Below are positions 41,039-44,545 of a DNA stretch of 44,545 nucleotides, in pieces. The notes under the pieces were generated by a model. The model saw nothing but the letters and a program-made list of their open reading frames with translations. It made no database searches and had not been told where the DNA came from. Position 1 is the first letter of the stretch. Every line of letters starts with the position of its first letter. The stretch spans positions 1 to 44,545 of the forward strand of contig DATHTK010000054.1 of NCBI GenBank assembly GCA_035463295.1, written 5' to 3'. The DNA comes from DATHTK01 sp035463295. GTDB lineage: Bacteria > Actinomycetota > Rubrobacteria > Rubrobacterales > Rubrobacteraceae. Both the position numbers and the translations under genes were made by a program.

Positions 41039-42202
41039 CTAACCTCCTAGCACCAGACAGTTTCTGGCGTCCCAGGCTACTCGGACCTCGTCGCCTACCC
41101 CGGGTCCACTGGCATCGTAGGCGTTCTGCTGGTAGAGGACCAGCCTCCCCCCACCCTCCAGCTCGGCGATGTACTGGGTGCTGACCCCGAGGTAGACGAT
41201 CTGGCGGATCTCGGCCGCGACGACGTTGTCGAGGGCGGATCCGTTCTGGGGCACGCCTTCGGCGAACCTGACCTTCTCGGGTCTCACCGCCGCCTGCGCT
41301 TCGGCGCCGATCTCGACACGCGCCTCGCCGCGCGCCCGGGCCTCGATCCTGGCTCCGCCGGGGGTGCGCAGCGTAACTCGCTCCTCTTCGGCTGGGCCTT
41401 CCACGGTCTCGACCGTACCCGAAAACACGTTGGTCTGGCCGATGAAGTTGGCGACGAAGCGGTTCTTCGGGAGCTCGTAGAGGGTCGTGGGGTCGGCGAT
41501 CTGCTGCACCCGGCCCTCGTTGATCACCGCGATCCGGTCGCTCATCGTGAGCGCCTCCTCCTGGTCGTGGGTGACGTAGACGAAGGTGATGCCGACCTCG
41601 TTCTGGAGGTTTCTGAGCTCGAGTTGCAGCTCCTTGCGGAGCTTGAGGTCGAGCGCCCCCAGGGGCTCGTCGAGGAGCAGGACCTTCGGGCGGTTGACGA
41701 GCGCGCGGGCGAGCGCGACCCTCTGTTGCTGACCGCCGGAGAGCGCACTTGGCTTGCGCTTCTCGAAGCCCTCGAGCTGCACCATCGCGCAGGCCTCGGT
41801 GACCCTCCGCCGCAGCTCCTCTCCCCTTACTCCGCTCCTCCTCAAACCGAAGGCGACGTTGTCGAAGACGTTGAGGTGCGGGAATATGGCGTAGGACTGG
41901 AAGACCGTGTTGACGGGCCGCTTGTACGGCGGCACGCCCTGTACCTGCTGGCCGGCGACCGAGATCACACCCTCGGTAGGCTCCTCGAAGCCAGCGATCA
42001 TGCGCAGCGTCGTGGTCTTGCCGCACCCGCTCGGCCCCAGCAGCGAGAAGAACTCGCCCTCGTTGATCTCCAGCGTGATGTCGTCGACCGCGACGAACTC
42101 GCCGAAGCGCTTGGTTACGTTCTGCAGCTCGACGGCCGCCCTCGGCGAGCCTTCCCTGCCTCGCGCCTCCGGCGGTCGCTCCTCCAGGCTTCTATCTTCC
42201 AA
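41039..42202 (-). CDS. potA: Spermidine/putrescine ABC transporter ATPase PotA
   Basis: A 387-residue ATPase that drives polyamine import. Walker A: LLGPSGCGKTTTLRMIAGFE. Signature: SALSGGQQQRVALARALVNR. Walker B: KVLLLDEPLGALDLKLRK. Switch His: VYVTHDQEEALTMSDRIAV. A C-terminal TOBE regulatory region follows (~240-387, QAAVRPEKVRFAEG). Length agrees with PotA. It is first of the potADBC block, 31 nt after the flavin amine oxidase. Confidence 0.95.
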   Translation of the reverse strand: MEDRSLEERPPEARGREGSPRAAVELQNVTKRFGEFVAVDDITLEINEGEFFSLLGPSGCGKTTTLRMIAGFEEPTEGVISVAGQQVQGVPPYKRPVNTVFQSYAIFPHLNVFDNVAFGLRRSGVRGEELRRRVTEACAMVQLEGFEKRKPSALSGGQQQRVALARALVNRPKVLLLDEPLGALDLKLRKELQLELRNLQNEVGITFVYVTHDQEEALTMSDRIAVINEGRVQQIADPTTLYELPKNRFVANFIGQTNVFSGTVETVEGPAEEERVTLRTPGGARIEARARGEARVEIGAEAQAAVRPEKVRFAEGVPQNGSALDNVVAAEIRQIVYLGVSTQYIAELEGGGRLVLYQQNAYDASGPGVGDEVRVAWDARNCLVLGG

Positions 42203-42233
42203 CTCTCGTCCTCCTGTGTCCCTCTAACCCCTC

Positions 42234-43565
42234 TTACCGGGCGTGCACCGCGCCCAGTGTCTCCGCGATCTCCCGGCCCGTGCGAATCCCCGACCTTACC
42301 GCGCTGTTCATGAAGCTCGGGGCCGCGGCGAACCCCTCGGCGCCGGCGAGGCGCACGTCGCCGAAGCCGGTGCCCATCGCTTCCCCGAAGAGGGCCATGT
42401 TTCCTGGCGCCATTATCATGTAGCTGCCGCGCGTCCAGTACTCGTCGGGCCAGACCTTCTCCGTTACGGCTACGGGCTCCGGCACATCGTACAGCTCCCT
42501 GAGCAGCCGCACCGCATTCGTCTTTCGCTCCTCCGGCGGGCGTCCCAGCTCGGGGAGCAACGGACGGCCCCCGCAGAAGGAGACGATGCCGCCGATGTCG
42601 TCGGCGCCTAGCTGCGCGACGCTACAGTAGCCCAGGATGGTATCGGTCAACGTAAAGGCCGAGGCGTCAACCGGCTCGTCGAAGACGAAGTGCATCTTCC
42701 GTACTACGCCATAGACGGACCCAGGGATCAACTGCCGGATAACGGGGGGCGGAGGAGGATCGAAGCGAATGTCCCGGTAACAGGTGAACGGCAGCGCTAG
42801 TATCGCCTTGCGGGCACAGATGACCTCCGGTCCTTCCGGTCCCTGGTAACGTACCTCGACCCTGCCGTCCGTCTGCCGGACCTCCGTCGCCGGCGACGAG
42901 TAGCGCACCTCGGCCCCCGCATCCGCCAGCTCCGTGGCGAGCGCCTCGGGGATCCCGCCGGCCCCCCCCTCGACCCTGTACTCGTTCCCCTTGCCCGGTC
43001 CGCCGCGGGTAGCGACCTTGACGGCGTAGGAGTAGAAGGACATCCGGTCCAGAGGTACGGTAGACCCGCAAGTCGACGCCAGGGTCTCGATGGCGTGGAT
43101 GCCGCCCTCCCCCATCCCGGCGTTCCGCAACCAGCCCTCCACGCTCGCGTCCGCCCCCGCCGGTGGAGCGCCCCTCCAGGACTCGTCGAGGTCCACCCCG
43201 GAGGCGGCCTCGACGAGCGCCGCGTTCATCTTTTCGTAGACCGCGGCGTCCCGCTCCGAGAGGGGCATCCCGTCCGTCAAGGCGCCCCTTACGAACCACC
43301 GGCCACGCTCTTTGCTGCGCTTCGAGGGGACGAGCCGGAGGCCCAGCTCGTCGGCGAGGTGCCGGATCTCGGTGTGCGCGGCGTCGATCCACTCCCCTCC
43401 GAGGTCCACGACCACGCCGTCCACGCCGGTTACCGCCGTTCGGCCGCCGGGACGGTCCCGGGCTTCGAGCACGAGGACTTCGAACCCCGCGCGCTCGAGC
43501 ACCCGCGCCGCGCTCAGGCCGGAGAGCCCCGCCCCGACTACGGCGACGTCGGGGTTTGCCGGCAC
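42234..43565 (-). CDS. Flavin monoamine oxidase family protein
   Basis: A 443-residue FAD amine oxidase. N-terminal FAD motif DVAVVGAGLSGLSAARVLER, then VLEARDRPGGRT and VDLGGEWIDAAHTEIRHLAD. C-terminal motif ALFGEAMGTGFGDVRLAGAE, then FAAAPSFMNSAVRSGIRTGR. There is no Cys at the covalent-flavin position of animal MAO, so FAD is probably non-covalent. Actinobacterial putrescine oxidases belong here and make 4-aminobutanal plus H2O2. That would feed the PatD-like enzyme of the same array. Nine nt after the aminotransferase. Confidence 0.9.
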   Translation of the reverse strand: MPANPDVAVVGAGLSGLSAARVLERAGFEVLVLEARDRPGGRTAVTGVDGVVVDLGGEWIDAAHTEIRHLADELGLRLVPSKRSKERGRWFVRGALTDGMPLSERDAAVYEKMNAALVEAASGVDLDESWRGAPPAGADASVEGWLRNAGMGEGGIHAIETLASTCGSTVPLDRMSFYSYAVKVATRGGPGKGNEYRVEGGAGGIPEALATELADAGAEVRYSSPATEVRQTDGRVEVRYQGPEGPEVICARKAILALPFTCYRDIRFDPPPPPVIRQLIPGSVYGVVRKMHFVFDEPVDASAFTLTDTILGYCSVAQLGADDIGGIVSFCGGRPLLPELGRPPEERKTNAVRLLRELYDVPEPVAVTEKVWPDEYWTRGSYMIMAPGNMALFGEAMGTGFGDVRLAGAEGFAAAPSFMNSAVRSGIRTGREIAETLGAVHAR

Positions 43566-43574
43566 CCCTGCCTC

Positions 43575-44545
43575 CTATCCCCGGTAGCCGAGCTCTTTTT
43601 CGAGCTTGGTGAGGGCTTCGTCGGTTACCTCCGCGATCCTGCCGAGGACCTCCCGGTCGGCGACGAGCGCCGGGGAGAACTGGATCACGGGTTCGTCCTT
43701 GTCGTCGAAGCGGCAGATGAGGCCGCCCTCCAGGAGCTTCCTCGAGACGATGCCCTTGAAGTACCTCTGGTACTCGTCTCCCGCGAGCGGCGTACCGTCG
43801 GCCCGCTCGGGCTTGACCTCGATCGCCCAGAAGAAGCCCATGCCCCGGATCTCCTCGACTATCGGGTGTCCCTCGGCCATCCTCTTGAGCTCGCCCTCGA
43901 AGTACCCCTCGAGGTCGCGCACGTTCTGCAAGAGTCCCTCGCGCTCGATAATGCGGATGTTCTCCAGGGCGACCGCTGATGAGACCGGATGCCCGCCGAA
44001 GGTCGAACCGTGCATGAACATCGGGGCGTTGCTCCTCAAAACGTCGCGCATCTTCTCGTTGATCATCACCCCGCCCATCGGCAAGTACCCGCTCGTTATG
44101 CCCTTGGCGAAGCTCGTCATGTCCGGTACGACATCGAAGCGCTCGATGCCGAACCACTCTCCCAACCTCCCGAACGCCGCGATCACTGCGTCCGAGGCGA
44201 GCAGCACCCCGTGGCGGTCACAGATCTCACGCACCTTCTTCCAGTAATCCGGTGGGGGCACGAGGCACCCGCCGGCGTTCTGAACGGGCTCGAGAATGAC
44301 CGCCGCCACCGTCTCCGGAGAGGCGAACTCGATGGCCTCTTCTATAGCGTCCGCCGCCCCCTCCGGGTCCTGCTGGGTGTTCGACACGTGCATGAACCCC
44401 TGGAGCAACGGCTCGAAGGGTGCCCTGAAGGCGGGAAGACCAGTCACCGAAAGTGCACCCATCGTGGTGCCGTGATAGGCGACCTTGCGCGAGATGACCT
44501 TGTACCGCGTCGCCTCCCCGTTGGCCTTGTGATACTGCCGCGCGA
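43575..44545 (-). CDS. Class III pyridoxal-phosphate aminotransferase, N-terminus cut by window edge
   Basis: Open to the right edge, giving 323 codons including the stop. The stretch RYKVISRKVAYHGTTMGALS is followed by VILEPVQNAGGCLVPPPDYW, LLASDAVIAAFGRLGEWFGI (the PLP-ring Asp, with Ala where most have Glu) and SFAKGITSGYLPMGGVMIN with the Schiff-base Lys. It belongs to the omega-amine:pyruvate group, which includes putrescine-pyruvate transaminases (SpuC) and taurine/beta-alanine enzymes. First visible gene of the polyamine array, whose promoter lies beyond the window. Confidence 0.92.
   Translation of the reverse strand, partial: ARQYHKANGEATRYKVISRKVAYHGTTMGALSVTGLPAFRAPFEPLLQGFMHVSNTQQDPEGAADAIEEAIEFASPETVAAVILEPVQNAGGCLVPPPDYWKKVREICDRHGVLLASDAVIAAFGRLGEWFGIERFDVVPDMTSFAKGITSGYLPMGGVMINEKMRDVLRSNAPMFMHGSTFGGHPVSSAVALENIRIIEREGLLQNVRDLEGYFEGELKRMAEGHPIVEEIRGMGFFWAIEVKPERADGTPLAGDEYQRYFKGIVSRKLLEGGLICRFDDKDEPVIQFSPALVADREVLGRIAEVTDEALTKLEKELGYRG

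Noticed and set aside
41037..42026. Upstream extension of the potD frame
   Set aside because: Shadow of potA. The signal peptide and lipobox show that PotD begins at 41036.
1..44545. CRISPR arrays, tRNA or rRNA genes, intact transposons or prophage
   Set aside because: No regularly spaced repeats, cloverleaf sequences, transposase or phage genes were recognised on either strand. Only a possible decayed element near 3780-3892.

Overview
The window is GC-rich, densely coded bacterial DNA with very short intergenic gaps. I infer a deep-branching actinobacterium of the Rubrobacter type. The grounds are two class E sortases (an actinobacterial family), frequent GTG and TTG starts, probable leaderless transcripts, and a gene set rich in oxidases and aldehyde dehydrogenases. 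No rRNA, tRNA, CRISPR array or intact insertion sequence was seen. Both window edges cut genes: a sulfatase lipoprotein on the left and a class III aminotransferase on the right.

Layout. Positions 1-4030 hold the partial sulfatase, a small ORF, a LuxR-type regulator divergent from a VOC-cupin fusion gene, and a broken uracil-DNA glycosylase fragment. Positions 4035-10430 hold archaeal-type phosphoglycerate mutase, a metallo-beta-lactamase-fold hydrolase, the three-gene proton-translocating transhydrogenase operon (pntA1-pntA2-pntB, with an unusual PntA1), a class E sortase and a small 2Fe-2S ferredoxin-like protein. Positions 10824-16106 form a polyphosphate neighbourhood: ppk1, an MgtC-type membrane protein, a CYTH-CHAD protein with a 60-nt tandem repeat, and sixA. 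Positions 16196-18375 hold a 2H phosphoesterase, a second class E sortase and a CmtR-like ArsR regulator. Positions 18635-26231 are amine and amino-acid oxidation plus redox defence: sarcosine/N-methyl-amino-acid oxidase coupled to an aldehyde dehydrogenase, divergent from proline dehydrogenase and P5C dehydrogenase, then a CoA-disulfide-reductase-like flavoprotein and Mn superoxide dismutase. Divergent from sodA is a four-domain LOV-PAS-GAF-PP2C phosphatase, a likely blue-light receptor.

Positions 28523-29250 are a convergent intergenic stretch with two possible tiny genes and a run of hairpins that may be a structured RNA. From 44545 down to 29251 everything reads on the minus strand as one tight array of 13 genes. 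It holds an aminotransferase, a flavin amine oxidase, the four-part PotABCD spermidine/putrescine importer, an APC permease, a copper amine oxidase, a tiny ORF, an aldehyde dehydrogenase, a second metallo-beta-lactamase-fold hydrolase, a PYROXD2-like flavoprotein and a PatD-like aminobutyraldehyde dehydrogenase. I read it as a polyamine import and catabolism operon that carries three chemically different ways of removing the amino group.

The most notable points are that polyamine operon with two members of unknown role, the LOV phosphatase paired with sodA, the acidic insertion and lost glycine in PntA1, the hairpin-rich intergenic region, and the exact 60-nt repeat in the CYTH-CHAD gene.
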